Below, piece by piece: positions 32,676 through 42,249 of a stretch of DNA of 64,000 nt. Origin of the DNA: Aquitalea palustris (lineage in GTDB: Bacteria; Pseudomonadota; Gammaproteobacteria; Burkholderiales; Chromobacteriaceae); contig NZ_RFAR01000019.1 of assembly GCF_003693445.1 (NCBI RefSeq), positions 1 through 64,000 on the forward strand, written 5' to 3'. Positions within the stretch are counted from its first letter, which is position 1. The number at the start of each line of letters is the position of its first letter. Position numbers and translations under genes: made by a program. The notes under the pieces were generated by a model that did no database searches, had not been told where the DNA came from, and saw only the letters and a list, made by a program, of their open reading frames with translations.

Positions 32676-33107
32676 TTACTTTGCTCTGCAGTCGCGCACA
32701 TTGAGAAATTTAATCATCAAACAAGCCAAACCAACCATCATGATCAGGTTGGCTGAGGACAGATAGCAGAGGAAAAGGATATGCGATGGAGCTGACAGCG
32801 GCACTTCAGCCATGGCGCGCGTGATAAAAACAAGGGAAAGGGCTAGTGCCACCTTGGCGGCATGACGGCGATAAATAAGCAGCAGTACTGGCACGGTAAT
32901 GATGGCCATGAGGAGGTGAATCAATAGGCCCTCAACCAGCAAGCCAGCCCAAACATCCACACGCTGGTGACTGCTGGACCAGGGAAAATGTGCACCCACC
33001 CAGTTGGAAATTAGGTAATGCGGCGTATTACCGCCCCAGCACAGCAAAAGCACAAGCAATGCACCCAGCTTTAAAACGTGAAGCAACCAGCCAATCAGCT
33101 TGTGCAT
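32676..33107 (-). CDS. Hypothetical inner-membrane protein, 143 aa
   Basis: Four hydrophobic segments (LLHVLKLGALLVLLLCWGG, LLIHLLMAIITVPVLLLIYR, VALALSLVFITRAMAEV, LIMMVGLACLMIKFLNV) with short loops. No family is recognised. It lies just inside the host side of the attachment site, downstream of the ClpP-like gene on the same strand (10 bases apart). It may be the last gene of that operon or cargo from the older element. Confidence 0.55.
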   Translation of the reverse strand: MHKLIGWLLHVLKLGALLVLLLCWGGNTPHYLISNWVGAHFPWSSSHQRVDVWAGLLVEGLLIHLLMAIITVPVLLLIYRRHAAKVALALSLVFITRAMAEVPLSAPSHILFLCYLSSANLIMMVGLACLMIKFLNVRDCRAK

Positions 33108-33117
33108 TTAACCAACC

Positions 33118-33807
33118 TCAGTCAGCTTGTTGCGTGTTGTCACGCAAGGGATATATCGCCCATGAGGTGACAATCCCATTAGCCAGCGCATCGCCCATCT
33201 CGGGCTTGGCGCATTGCTCCTGTCTCTTGCCTTTATCCTCGGTGCCCTGGCACAGCATCACCTTTTGCGTACCCGGCAGGATGTTGGCATCACGGTGATA
33301 AAAAGCGATATAACCGTGATGATTGGGGATATGCACCCACTGCTCCACCAGGACCGGATTGGCCTTGCCATCGCTGTATTTGATGACCCAGTCCTTCAGG
33401 TAGCCCATTCGCCCCGCTTGCAGGCTGCCATCAGCAGCATAATTGCCATGCAGGCCGACATAGGTTTTGTCCAGCGGCTGCTCGTCGGAATATTGCCGCT
33501 GCACCCCACCCAGAAACATGCGTGAGCAGGAGGATATGCAAAAGCCGGACAAGGCGGTATTGAGCTTGTGCGCGCGGATATACTCCCCTACCGCATAGCC
33601 GGTACGGGCATCGCCGCCATGCGAATTTTTCAGTACCACGGTGTTGATGTCTGGATGACTCTCCAGCGTACTTTCCAGCACCCGTAGCTCGATGCCGGTA
33701 ACCGGCCCAGACATCAGCACAGCCTGGCCACGCACTTCAACATCCATGGCCTGCGCGGCGTTTATCACAGCCAGCAGGGTGATACCCGCTGCCAAACTTC
33801 GCTTCAT
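33118..33807 (-). CDS. Secreted ClpP/crotonase-fold protein (COG3904-like)
   Basis: 229 aa; the start at 33807 overlaps the stop of the gene before it. A signal peptide (MKRSLAAGITLLAVINAAQA) leads to a ClpP-like core: DINTVVLKNSHGGDARTGYA, VGEYIRAHKLNTAL, FCISSCSRMFLGG with the candidate nucleophile Ser, and a His-rich part GLHGNYAADG. This is the pattern of periplasmic ClpP-like proteins with no ATPase partner. Catalysis is likely but unproved. It is probably coupled with the DUF2726 protein upstream. Confidence 0.65.
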   Translation of the reverse strand: MKRSLAAGITLLAVINAAQAMDVEVRGQAVLMSGPVTGIELRVLESTLESHPDINTVVLKNSHGGDARTGYAVGEYIRAHKLNTALSGFCISSCSRMFLGGVQRQYSDEQPLDKTYVGLHGNYAADGSLQAGRMGYLKDWVIKYSDGKANPVLVEQWVHIPNHHGYIAFYHRDANILPGTQKVMLCQGTEDKGKRQEQCAKPEMGDALANGIVTSWAIYPLRDNTQQAD

Positions 33808-34775
33808 CGTGCTTCCTTCGCGGTGGGAGATTGCCCCGTCGTGGATGATACAGAATCTGCGCCCAGGTACATCCACCGCAGCACATCGGCCAGATTCTTC
33901 ACCGGCTCGTTACCGGGGGTATTGGGTAGACGGAAGGCCAGCAAGCCGGCCTGGCGCACGGCGGCGTCGCGTTTTTTGTCCTGTTCCTCTTTGCCACGGT
34001 GGCTGCTGTCGTCCAGCTCGATGACCGCCACCACGCTCAGGTCCTTGCGGCACACCACAAAGTCCGCCACCTTCTGGCGCATGGTGCCGAACAGCGCATA
34101 GTTCTGCCTGCCCGTCCCGCCCTTCACGCTCAGCAACTGGCTGAAACCCACCTGGGCCAGCACGATAAAGTCCGGCGACAGATGCTCTACCAGCCGCCAG
34201 TAACAGCCCTGCTCACGCGCTGACAGCAAGGCCGGCTTTTTCAGGCAGAAGCGAGCATTGCCGTAATCCATCGGCTTCTTGAGCACCGGGCGAAACACCA
34301 ATTCAGGTGGCGCCTCGGGCGCGGATTCCGTGCGGGGATCCTGTCTGCGATCAGGCTGCTTGCCACGGCCGCGTGCGCCACGTCGCTGCCTGGGCATCAT
34401 CATGACCAGCGCACCCACAATAGCCATGATGAACAACAGCCATTTGAGCGCACCCATGATGGGCCCCATCAAGGATGGCGCGGGGGAAACAACCGGCAGA
34501 GGCGGTAGATGTTGACTGGCCGTCTGCGCTGGCTGCGGGGTAATAACTTGCACGGGCGGCGTGGCTGGCGTAGTGGGTTCCGGCTGCGGCGTAGTCTGTA
34601 CCGGCGGAGTCGGCTGCACCACTTGGCCAGGCGCGGCTTGCCCGGCATTCATCACCGTACAGCCGGGGTAGTTGCTATAGATGGGCCGGCCGGTTTGCGG
34701 GTCGGTACAGGTGTAAATCTGAGCGGTTGCAGTAGCGCTGACCAGCAGCAAGGAAAAGGATATGGCTTTAATCAT
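33804..34775 (-). CDS. DUF4124-TM-DUF2726 protein
   Basis: 323 aa. A signal peptide is followed by a DUF4124-like segment (QIYTCTDPQTGRPIYSNYPG, residues about 19-38) and a Pro/Thr/Gln-rich linker. A transmembrane helix (ALKWLLFIMAIVGALVMMM, about 109-127) and a basic stretch follow. The C-terminal part is DUF2726, related to VSR-type nucleases (LLSAREQGCYWRLVEHLSPD, MRQKVADFVVCRKDLSVVAV, IELDDSSH). DUF2726 would lie in the cytoplasm. The role is unknown. The pairing with a ClpP-like secreted protein by ATGA overlap suggests a common function. Confidence 0.7.
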   Translation of the reverse strand: MIKAISFSLLLVSATATAQIYTCTDPQTGRPIYSNYPGCTVMNAGQAAPGQVVQPTPPVQTTPQPEPTTPATPPVQVITPQPAQTASQHLPPLPVVSPAPSLMGPIMGALKWLLFIMAIVGALVMMMPRQRRGARGRGKQPDRRQDPRTESAPEAPPELVFRPVLKKPMDYGNARFCLKKPALLSAREQGCYWRLVEHLSPDFIVLAQVGFSQLLSVKGGTGRQNYALFGTMRQKVADFVVCRKDLSVVAVIELDDSSHRGKEEQDKKRDAAVRQAGLLAFRLPNTPGNEPVKNLADVLRWMYLGADSVSSTTGQSPTAKEAR

Positions 34776-34904
34776 CCAAACATCATATTGGGAAAATTAA
34801 CCGGATACCAGGCTAAGCGCCACCCGCAACCGGCAATCAAGTGAGATATTTGATCGCCCGCAGATGCCAACGCTACACTGGCCGGCCAAGCAATGGGAGC
34901 AATA

Positions 34905-35231
34905 TGCATGCAAAATAACAATTGCCTGATGAGCAGCCTGGTATTGCTCATTTGCGCAGTGGCCAGTGCGCAGGACAGACGGCAAGTGGCCGAGCCCGCA
35001 TTGCCGGACAGGATACCGGGTCTGCACCGGACTAGAGCAGGCTTCAAGCAGAATCAGCTGCTACGCTGCACGGCCTGTTACATGACATATCGCAAGCCTC
35101 AGGCGCTGCGTCACCTGCGCTCAATGATGTTGAAATGCCTGTCCATTGCAGCGCGGAGCAATGGACAGGAGAAATCAGAGAGTCCGACTTCTTCGAAAGT
35201 CAGATATCAATGCAGCGGGATACCGGCCTGA
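34905..35231 (+). other. Possible small secreted protein or decayed gene
   Basis: An open frame of about 108 aa starts with a signal-like MQNNNCLMSSLVLLICAVAS. The rest is Arg/Cys-rich and does not look protein-like. A different frame near 35090-35230 looks better (DVEMPVHCSAEQWTGEIRES). This suggests frameshifts in a former gene. No family is recognised. Confidence 0.25.
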
Positions 35232-35295
35232 GCGCAGGCATTCCCCTGCACCACTGCCTATCCACCACCAGCACTCAGCCGGCTTGGCTAGCCCT

Positions 35296-36564
35296 TCACA
35301 CCGCCAGCGGCTCCAGCTTGCGCAGGCGCAGGGCGATCAGCAGCAGTGCCAGCAAGCCCAACGCGATCATTGCTGCCACGCCATTCCATTTGCCCATGCC
35401 CCACAGCAGGCCGGAGAAGGAGCCTACCACGCTGGAGCCCAGGTAATAGGCGGTGAGGTAACAGGCAGAGGCCAGCGCCTTGCCGCGTTGTGCACGGCGG
35501 CCTATCCAGCTGCTGGCCACTGAGTGGCCACCGAAGAAGCCGAAGGTAAACAGCGCAATGCCCGGCACCATCAGCCACAGCGAGTCGGCCAGCGTGCACA
35601 CCAGCCCGGCAGCCATCAGCAGCACCATCAGCCACAGCATATTGCGGCGGCCAAAGCGGTCGGCCATGCGCCCCACCCAGGCCGAGGCCCAGATGCCCAC
35701 CATATACAGCGAGAACACAAAGCCCAGCACGCTATGGCTTAGATTGAAGGGCGCGGCCAGCAGGCGAAAACCCAGGTAGTTGTACAGGCTGACAAAACAG
35801 CCCATGAACAGAAAGGCCGACAAGAACAACCAGGGCAGGCCGCCATCGGCAAAATGGCTGGCCACATCGCGGCGGAACTCGGCCAGATTCAATGGCAGCG
35901 GCTTGAAGTGGCGCGAATCCGGCAGGCTGCGCCAGAACTCGATGGCACCGGCCACGCCCAGCACACCCAGTGCCAGCACGGCAGCGCGCCAGCCAAAATG
36001 GTCGGCAATCACCGCCGCCAGAAAGCGCCCGCTCATGCCACCCAGCGCATTACCGGCGATATACAGGCCGATGGAATGCCCCAGCGACAGCGGCTCCACC
36101 TCTTCACTCAGATAGGCCATGGCCACCGCAGGCAAGCCGGCCAGCACCACACCAAAAATGGCACGCAGATAGAGAAACTGCTGAAAGCTGGGCGCAAAGG
36201 CCGCCAGCAGCATCAGCAATGCCGCCAGGCTCAGCGCGATATTCATGACCGGCTTGCGCCCCACCTTGTCAGCCAGAAAACTGGCCGGAATCAGCGCCAG
36301 CGCCAGGCCGGTGGTGGGCACCGACAGCACGCTACTGGCCGCCGCCGGCGACAGGGCAAAGTCGTGGGCAAACATCGGCATCAGCGGCTGCATGCTGTAC
36401 AGCATGGAAAAAGTGCAAAAGCCACCCACAAACATGGCACGCGCCGTGGCGCGAAATGCAGTGGAACCAGCATGCAGACGGGGAGTCGCGGAAATGGTGT
36501 TCTCCTGGGTGGCAGCGGCAGCTGAATTCAGCGTAGCAGCACAGGAGGCAGAGTCGGAAGGCAT
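35296..36564 (-). CDS. ynfM: MFS transporter, YnfM-like
   Basis: 422 aa from ATG 36564; a TTG at 36570 is less likely. Twelve hydrophobic segments and the MFS loop motifs FLADKVGRKP and GRMADRFGRRNM are visible. The opening GGFCTFSMLYSMQPLMPMFA resembles E. coli YnfM. The gene is divergent from a LysR gene as in the ynfL/ynfM pair, so the regulator probably controls it. The substrate is unknown. Confidence 0.75.
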   Translation of the reverse strand: MPSDSASCAATLNSAAAATQENTISATPRLHAGSTAFRATARAMFVGGFCTFSMLYSMQPLMPMFAHDFALSPAAASSVLSVPTTGLALALIPASFLADKVGRKPVMNIALSLAALLMLLAAFAPSFQQFLYLRAIFGVVLAGLPAVAMAYLSEEVEPLSLGHSIGLYIAGNALGGMSGRFLAAVIADHFGWRAAVLALGVLGVAGAIEFWRSLPDSRHFKPLPLNLAEFRRDVASHFADGGLPWLFLSAFLFMGCFVSLYNYLGFRLLAAPFNLSHSVLGFVFSLYMVGIWASAWVGRMADRFGRRNMLWLMVLLMAAGLVCTLADSLWLMVPGIALFTFGFFGGHSVASSWIGRRAQRGKALASACYLTAYYLGSSVVGSFSGLLWGMGKWNGVAAMIALGLLALLLIALRLRKLEPLAV

Positions 36565-36605
36565 GATCAAACCACTAGCAGTGATACAGGACTTGAGCTT
36601 AGCCC

Positions 36606-36633
36606 TTGACTAAACCTCAGTCCAATATATCTT
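36606..36633 (+). promoter_or_regulatory. Promoter in the MFS/LysR divergent gap
   Basis: TTGACT (36606-36611) and TATCTT (36628-36633) are spaced by 16 bases and read toward the LysR gene. The gap is AT-rich and contains the likely LysR operator. Confidence 0.4.
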
Positions 36634-36665
36634 TACTCAATAATCAATACTTTTAAAATATCAAT

Positions 36666-37562
36666 ATGGAACTACGCCATCTACGTTATTTCGTCACCGT
36701 GGCCGAAGAACTGCACTTCACCCGCGCCGCCGAACGCCTGCACATGGCCCAGCCGCCCTTGTCCCAGCAGATACAGGCACTGGAAGCCGAGCTGGGCACC
36801 GCATTGTTTCTGCGGGAAAAGCGCAAGGTGGAGCTAACGGCAGCCGGCAAGCAGTTTCTGCTGCGTGCCCGGCGCATTCTGGCGGATACCGAGGACGCTG
36901 CCGAACAGGCCCGCCGCGCCGCACGCGGGGAAATCGGCGAGCTGCGCATTGGCTTTACATCCTCTCTGCCGCTCACCCCCATTCTGCCGGCTGCTTTGCA
37001 TGCTTATCGCCAGCACTTTCCGGCGGTGCGGCTGACCCTGCGCGAAATGTTCACCACCGACCAGTTTGCTGCGCTACAGCAACAGGAAATCGATGTCGGC
37101 TTTGTCCGCTTCAACGGGCTGTCACCGGCTGACAGGATATTGGTACAGGAATTACGGCGCGATCCGCTGCTGGTGGTGATCAACAGTAGCCACCCGCTGG
37201 CTGGCGCGCCCAGCCTGTCGCTGACCCAGCTACGCAACGAGGGCATGATCAGCTACCCGCGCAGCGCCGGCACTGGCCTGCACAGTGTGATCCGCCAGCT
37301 GTGTGAGGCCTGCGGCTTCGAGCCGCGCATCACCCAGGAAGCCGGCGAAGCCACCACCCAGGTGGGGCTGGTGGCCGCCGGACTGGGCATCGCCATCCTG
37401 CCATCGCCGCTGGAGTGCGTGCAGCTGCCGGGGGTGCGCTATATCCCGTTGACTGACGATGGTGCCTATCTGGCCATGGGCATTGCCACGCGCGCGGGTG
37501 ACAGCTCGCCACTGGTAAGCGGCTTCATCACCCATTTGTGGGATGAAATCCCTGCGGTTTAG
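36666..37562 (+). CDS. ynfL: LysR-family regulator, YnfL-like
   Basis: 298 aa. The N-terminal winged helix (MELRHLRYFVTVAEELHFTR, AAERLHMAQPPLSQQIQALE) and the C-terminal effector domain (about 90-290) have normal length. It is read away from the MFS gene, the classic layout for LysR control of a neighbour. The effector is unknown. Confidence 0.85.
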   Translation: MELRHLRYFVTVAEELHFTRAAERLHMAQPPLSQQIQALEAELGTALFLREKRKVELTAAGKQFLLRARRILADTEDAAEQARRAARGEIGELRIGFTSSLPLTPILPAALHAYRQHFPAVRLTLREMFTTDQFAALQQQEIDVGFVRFNGLSPADRILVQELRRDPLLVVINSSHPLAGAPSLSLTQLRNEGMISYPRSAGTGLHSVIRQLCEACGFEPRITQEAGEATTQVGLVAAGLGIAILPSPLECVQLPGVRYIPLTDDGAYLAMGIATRAGDSSPLVSGFITHLWDEIPAV

Positions 37563-37658
37563 CACCACCCACCAAATCCCTGCGGCGGCGGCGTACTGCT
37601 TGACCAGCCTGTATCAGCCCACCTTGCCCAGGACGCTACGCCGCTTTGCTAGCCGCTC
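37561..37658 (-). mobile_element. Degraded copy of a 112-bp MITE
   Basis: It shares blocks with the element at 53618-53729, in reverse orientation: TGCGGCG, GTACTGCTTG, CCTTGCCCAG, GCCGCTT and the end GCTAGCCGCTC. The left end has lost its terminal repeat. It starts at the LysR stop codon, so it may have replaced that gene's original 3' flank. Confidence 0.5.
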
Positions 37659-37874
37659 TTGGCCTGGGGAGTGGCGACGTGTTGCATTTTGTCTATCCAA
37701 AATTGGCAAAAATAGCCGATTTTTCATGGTAACAAGCCAGATTCTTCGCCGATGGCGGCCCCATCCCTCATTTGCAGGATAGCCAGCTGTTAATTGCTGC
37801 ATGACACTGTCTCCACAACAACAGGACAGACGGCAGGCCACGTAGCCACCGCACGCCATACAGAGGAGAACATC

Positions 37875-38852
37875 ATGCAGCAGCCATCAGAACGGCAGCC
37901 GGATCTGGCCGTATTCAGCGCCATCCTGCTGGAAATCTATCGTCTGGCCCGCGAAGAATCACTGGAGCGCTTTCATCACACCGTGCTGGAATGCCTGCGC
38001 CCGCAGCTAGCCTTTGACAAGGCCTGGTGGGGCCGCGCCGCCCAGGCGGCGGATGGCCCGCACGAGCACAGTTCATTTCTGTTTGGCCTGCCGGATCACT
38101 ACATCGATGACTGGAAATCCATCCGCCAGCACGATGTCACCGTGGCACGGGTGCATGCCCACCCCGGCCAGACCGTGGTGGTGGACATGCAGGCGGACGA
38201 TGCACCGCCGCAGCTGCAATGGCTGGGCCAACGTCATGAAATTGGCGAGCTGTTGTGCGTGATCCACATCGACCCGGTCACCCAGCTGAGCGACCATCTG
38301 GCGCTATACCGCCGCCCCGGTGCCGCGCCCTTCAGCGCTGCCGACTGCCTGTTGCTGTCCTGTCTGATGCCGCATCTGGCCTCCACTGTGGCCATCAACC
38401 AGATCCGCACCCTGCAGGCACTGCGCGAAACCCTCAGCGGGCCACGGCTGGCGATGGCAGTCTGCGACCAGCACGGCACCCTGCACTGCGCCGAACCCGG
38501 TTTTGTTGACCTGCTACTCACCGAATGGCCGGAATGGACCGGCCCCGCCCTGCCCGCCGGCCTGTCGCCACAAGGCCATGATGGGCCCCGGCTCAATATC
38601 GAGGCACGGCGCAGCAGCGACCTCTACCTGCTGACTGCGCGCTACCGCTGCGCCATGGAGCAGCTGTCCAGCCGCGAAACCGATGTCGCCCGCCTGTTTG
38701 GCGAAGGGCTCACCTACAAGGACATCGCGCGCAAGCTGGGCCTGTCGCCACATACCGTGCGCCACCACATCCGCGCCATCTACGCCAAGCTGGGCATCAA
38801 CGGCAAGGCGGGCATTGCACATCTCTTGCACCAGCAAGCGCCATTCGGCTGA
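37875..38852 (+). CDS. LuxR-type transcriptional regulator
   Basis: 325 aa; the ATG at 37875 follows AGAGGAG, and the frame extends upstream without a good start. The C-terminal HTH (LSSRETDVARLFGEGLTYKD, IARKLGLSPHTVRHHIRAIY) is of LuxR type. The N-terminal 250 residues are an unrecognised sensor-like region without a receiver signature. It precedes an outer-membrane protein / MFS / deacetylase operon on the same strand and is its probable regulator. Confidence 0.8.
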   Translation: MQQPSERQPDLAVFSAILLEIYRLAREESLERFHHTVLECLRPQLAFDKAWWGRAAQAADGPHEHSSFLFGLPDHYIDDWKSIRQHDVTVARVHAHPGQTVVVDMQADDAPPQLQWLGQRHEIGELLCVIHIDPVTQLSDHLALYRRPGAAPFSAADCLLLSCLMPHLASTVAINQIRTLQALRETLSGPRLAMAVCDQHGTLHCAEPGFVDLLLTEWPEWTGPALPAGLSPQGHDGPRLNIEARRSSDLYLLTARYRCAMEQLSSRETDVARLFGEGLTYKDIARKLGLSPHTVRHHIRAIYAKLGINGKAGIAHLLHQQAPFG

Positions 38853-38983
38853 TCTCCCCAGCCTGCTAATCCCACCCGTACGTCCCTGAAGCTGCCAAAG
38901 CTGCCATGGTCCGCCATCGCAGGCAGGGCTGGCAGGGACAGCTGCGTCCACGTGTTTCGCCCACCCACCCGAAGGAGCATGCC

Positions 38984-39859
38984 ATGACCCCGTTTCGCCC
39001 TGTCCTGACCGCCCTGGCGGCCAGCCTGCTGCTCGCCAGCCATCCCGGCCATGCCGCCGACACCAATGCCCGTGACTTTTTCAGCGCACCGGTCGGCACC
39101 TCGCTCAGCGTGCTCTACCTGCCCGTCACCTGGGCCGACAGCTTTCACTCGGCCAGCGGCAACGACGACCATGCCCGGCTGAATGTAGAAGCCTTGGCCT
39201 GGCGCCAGCTGTGGTTTTCCGATGTCTGCGGCACCCTGTGCACGCCACAGTTCATCATCCCCGCCGCCCAGATCAAGGCCACCCTGCCCGGCAGCCAGGC
39301 CAGCCAGCACGATAGCGGCATCGGCGACCCACAAGTCGGCGGCACGCTGTTCTTCATCAACCAGCCGGACAAACGCGAATACAGCGGCCTGCTGACGCTG
39401 ATCACCCTGCCAGTGGGCAGTTACGACGCGCAGCACCCGGACGTTTCCGCCGGGGCAAACCGCTGGGGTGCCACCTTTATCTACAACTACACCCGTGGCG
39501 TAGGCAAGAACTGGGTGCTGGAAGCCTCGCTGGAAGCCCAGCTGTATGGCAACAACGACAACTATCTCGGCAGCAGCCTGAAACAGCAGCCGCTGTACCG
39601 CTTGCAGGCTTTTGCTTCTTATGACTTCACCCCGGCTACCTATGGCGCACTGCGGCTGTATCACACCCGCGGCGGGGCCTTGCGCCTGAATGGACAGGAT
39701 CTGCCCGACACCCGCCAGAACAGTACCCAGCTCGGCGTGGAGCTTGGCCACTGGGTGGGCAAGCAAGACCAGCTGATGCTGATGCTGGCGCGCAATGTTC
39801 ATACCACCAACAGCTTTGACAGCAGCCAGGCCATGTTGCGTCTGGTACATGTTTTCTAG
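38984..39859 (+). CDS. Outer-membrane beta-barrel, phenol MetA-type
   Basis: 291 aa; the ATG at 38984 follows GAAGGAG. A signal peptide ends GHA-ADT. The rest is strand-rich (YSGLLTLITLPVGSYDAQHP, GANRWGATFIYNYTRGVGKN, TQLGVELGHWVGKQDQLMLM) and ends in a C-terminal Phe, as barrels do. It resembles the 'MetA pathway of phenol degradation' family, presumed uptake pores. With the MFS and deacetylase genes it suggests import of an acylated compound. Confidence 0.65.
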   Translation: MTPFRPVLTALAASLLLASHPGHAADTNARDFFSAPVGTSLSVLYLPVTWADSFHSASGNDDHARLNVEALAWRQLWFSDVCGTLCTPQFIIPAAQIKATLPGSQASQHDSGIGDPQVGGTLFFINQPDKREYSGLLTLITLPVGSYDAQHPDVSAGANRWGATFIYNYTRGVGKNWVLEASLEAQLYGNNDNYLGSSLKQQPLYRLQAFASYDFTPATYGALRLYHTRGGALRLNGQDLPDTRQNSTQLGVELGHWVGKQDQLMLMLARNVHTTNSFDSSQAMLRLVHVF

Positions 39860-39916
39860 GCTGCTTGCCCGACAAGAAAATCCGCCCGACGGATCACTCA
39901 CTACAGAGGAAAAACC

Positions 39917-41098
39917 ATGAACACGCTCTCCCAGACCAAGCCTGCCGAGGTCCCGCACAATGAGCGCTCGGCCATGGCTGCCATTGTCGGCTTTGCCGCC
40001 ATCGTCCCCGCCGTGCTGATGATGGCCCCGGCGGTGGCCAGCCAGTTGGCCGGCCAGCTGCAACTGGGGCCGATCGACATCGGCAACCTGTTCTCCGCCG
40101 AACTGGGCGCCATGAGCCTGGCCACCCTGCCGGCATTTTTCTGGCTGCCTCGCGTCAACTGGCGCAGCGCCGCCTGGCTGGCGGTGGCAGTATTCATCGC
40201 GGCCAATCTGCTGTCCGCCACCACTGTCAGCTATCCGCTGCTGCTAGCCCTGCGCTTTGTCAGTGCGCTGGCAGGTGGTTCGCTGATGATTCTGTGCCTG
40301 TCCGCCGCCGCCACCATGCGCAATCCTGCCCGGGTCTATGGCCTGTGGGTGATGGGCCAACTGGCACTGGGGGCGGCCGGGCTAGTCGTCATGCCCGCGC
40401 TGTTCGGCCACTTCGGCATTGCCGCCTGCTATATCGGCCTGGCCTTGCTGATGGCACTGTGTACGCCGCTGGTGCGCTGTTTTCCCATGGGTCAGCAAGC
40501 AACAACGCCAAAAGCTGCACAGTCTGCCGGCGACCGCCACTGGGGCCGCGCCGCCATGGGCATTCTCGCCACGCTGGCGTTTTACATCAGCCTGAGCGGG
40601 GTGTGGACCTTTATCGGCCAGATCGCCCAACAGTCCGGCATCGATCCCCAGCACAGCGGCAATATCTTCGCCATCGCCACCCTGCTGGGCGTGGCAGGTG
40701 CTGGCAGCGCCTCGCTGATTGGCCGCCGCCTGCCGCGCGCCAAACTGCTGCTGGCCGGCTTTGGCATGATGATGGCCGCCATGCTGCTATTGCTGAATGC
40801 CCCGGCCCTGGCGCGCTTTGCCACTGCCGCATTGCTGTTCAAATTCAGCTGGACCTTCATCCTGCCTTTCATCCTGGCCACGCTGGCCGACATCGATCAC
40901 AGCGGCAAGCTGATGAATGCCACCAATCTGGTGATCGGCGGTGGCCTGGCGATTGGCCCGGCACTGGCCGGCCAGCTGATCGCCGCCAATCACGGCAGCC
41001 TGCATCAGCTGTTGCTGCTGGCCACCCTGGTGGCCGCCATTGCGCTGGCCTTATTGCTGTCGCTGCAGCAGCGCCGCATCACCCCTCCCCACGCCTGA
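39917..41098 (+). CDS. MFS transporter
   Basis: 393 aa, start after ACAGAGGA. About twelve hydrophobic segments (VGFAAIVPAVLMMAPAVASQ, RFVSALAGGSLMILCLSAAA, AIALALLLSLQQR). It lies 57 bases after the barrel gene and 15 before the deacetylase gene, so the three are an operon. The direction of transport is unknown; import of the deacetylase substrate is the simplest idea. Confidence 0.75.
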   Translation: MNTLSQTKPAEVPHNERSAMAAIVGFAAIVPAVLMMAPAVASQLAGQLQLGPIDIGNLFSAELGAMSLATLPAFFWLPRVNWRSAAWLAVAVFIAANLLSATTVSYPLLLALRFVSALAGGSLMILCLSAAATMRNPARVYGLWVMGQLALGAAGLVVMPALFGHFGIAACYIGLALLMALCTPLVRCFPMGQQATTPKAAQSAGDRHWGRAAMGILATLAFYISLSGVWTFIGQIAQQSGIDPQHSGNIFAIATLLGVAGAGSASLIGRRLPRAKLLLAGFGMMMAAMLLLLNAPALARFATAALLFKFSWTFILPFILATLADIDHSGKLMNATNLVIGGGLAIGPALAGQLIAANHGSLHQLLLLATLVAAIALALLLSLQQRRITPPHA

Positions 41099-41113
41099 AC
41101 ACAAGGAGCAGCC

Positions 41114-42226
41114 ATGACTTCCCGTACCGCCTTTTATTTCGATGAGCTCTGTATGTGGCATAGCGCCGGCATGCATGCACTGACGCTGCCGGTGGGAGGC
41201 TGGGTACAACCACCCGCCGCCGCCGGCCATGCCGAATCGCCGGAAACCAAGCGCCGGCTGAAAAACCTGCTGGATGTGGCCGGCATCAGCCGCCAGTTGC
41301 TGCAATGCACTGCCGAGCCGGCCAGCCGCGACGACCTGTTGCGGGTACATGGCGCAGCCTATCTGGATCACTTCAAGCTGGTCAGCGATGCCGGTGGCGG
41401 CGAACTCGGCCCGCAAGCTGCCATCGGCCCCGGCAGCTACGACATCGCCTGCCGCTCCGCCGGCATGGCTATCGCCGCTGTCGATGCGGTATGGCGCGGC
41501 GAGGTGGACAACGCCTATGTGATGACGCGCCCGCCAGGACACCACTGCCTGCCGGATGCCGCCATGGGCTTTTGCTTCCTGTCCAATATCGCCGTCGCCA
41601 TCGAAGCGGCCAAGGCGCGCTACGGCATCGAACGCGTCGCCGTGCTGGACTGGGACGTACACCACGGCAACGGCACCCAGGCCATCTACTACCAGCGTCC
41701 TGACGTACTGACCATTTCCATCCATCAGGATGGCTGCTTCCCACCAGGCTACAACGGCAGCGAGGACCGGGGCGCAGGGGCTGGACTGGGCGCCAATATC
41801 AATATCCCGCTACTGCCGGGCAGCGGCCACGATGCCTATCTGTACGCCATGCAGCGTATCGTGCTGCCGGCGCTGGCCCGCTATCAGCCGCAGCTGATCA
41901 TCGTCGCCTGCGGCTATGACGCCAATGCGGTAGACCCCCTGGCACGCATGCAGGCGCACAGCGATACCTTCCGCGAGATGACCACCCTGCTGCGTGGCTT
42001 CGCCGGGCAGCACTGCGCCGGCAAGCTGGTACTGGCGCATGAAGGTGGCTACTCCGAAGCCTATGTCCCGTTCTGCGGCCTGGCCACCATCGAGGCGCTG
42101 TCCGGCCTGCACAGCGAAGTGGTCGATCCGCTGCTGGACTTCATCAGCCAGCAACAACCCTGCGCAGCCATGCTGCAGTTGCAGCGCCAGTTGCTGGATG
42201 ACATGGCACTGCTACATGAGCTGTAA
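41114..42226 (+). CDS. Class II histone-deacetylase-like amidohydrolase
   Basis: 370 aa with a strong ribosome site. Zinc and catalytic motifs are intact: RPPGHH (His143-His144), DWDVHHGNGTQ (Asp181, His183), GYDAN and HEGGYSEAY. It resembles the bacterial HDAH/acetylpolyamine amidohydrolase group, which removes acetyl groups from amines such as polyamines. Co-transcription with a barrel and an MFS transporter suggests catabolism of an imported N-acyl compound rather than protein deacetylation. Confidence 0.82.
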   Translation: MTSRTAFYFDELCMWHSAGMHALTLPVGGWVQPPAAAGHAESPETKRRLKNLLDVAGISRQLLQCTAEPASRDDLLRVHGAAYLDHFKLVSDAGGGELGPQAAIGPGSYDIACRSAGMAIAAVDAVWRGEVDNAYVMTRPPGHHCLPDAAMGFCFLSNIAVAIEAAKARYGIERVAVLDWDVHHGNGTQAIYYQRPDVLTISIHQDGCFPPGYNGSEDRGAGAGLGANINIPLLPGSGHDAYLYAMQRIVLPALARYQPQLIIVACGYDANAVDPLARMQAHSDTFREMTTLLRGFAGQHCAGKLVLAHEGGYSEAYVPFCGLATIEALSGLHSEVVDPLLDFISQQQPCAAMLQLQRQLLDDMALLHEL

Positions 42227-42249
42227 ACCCTGATACTGCAACGGCCACG

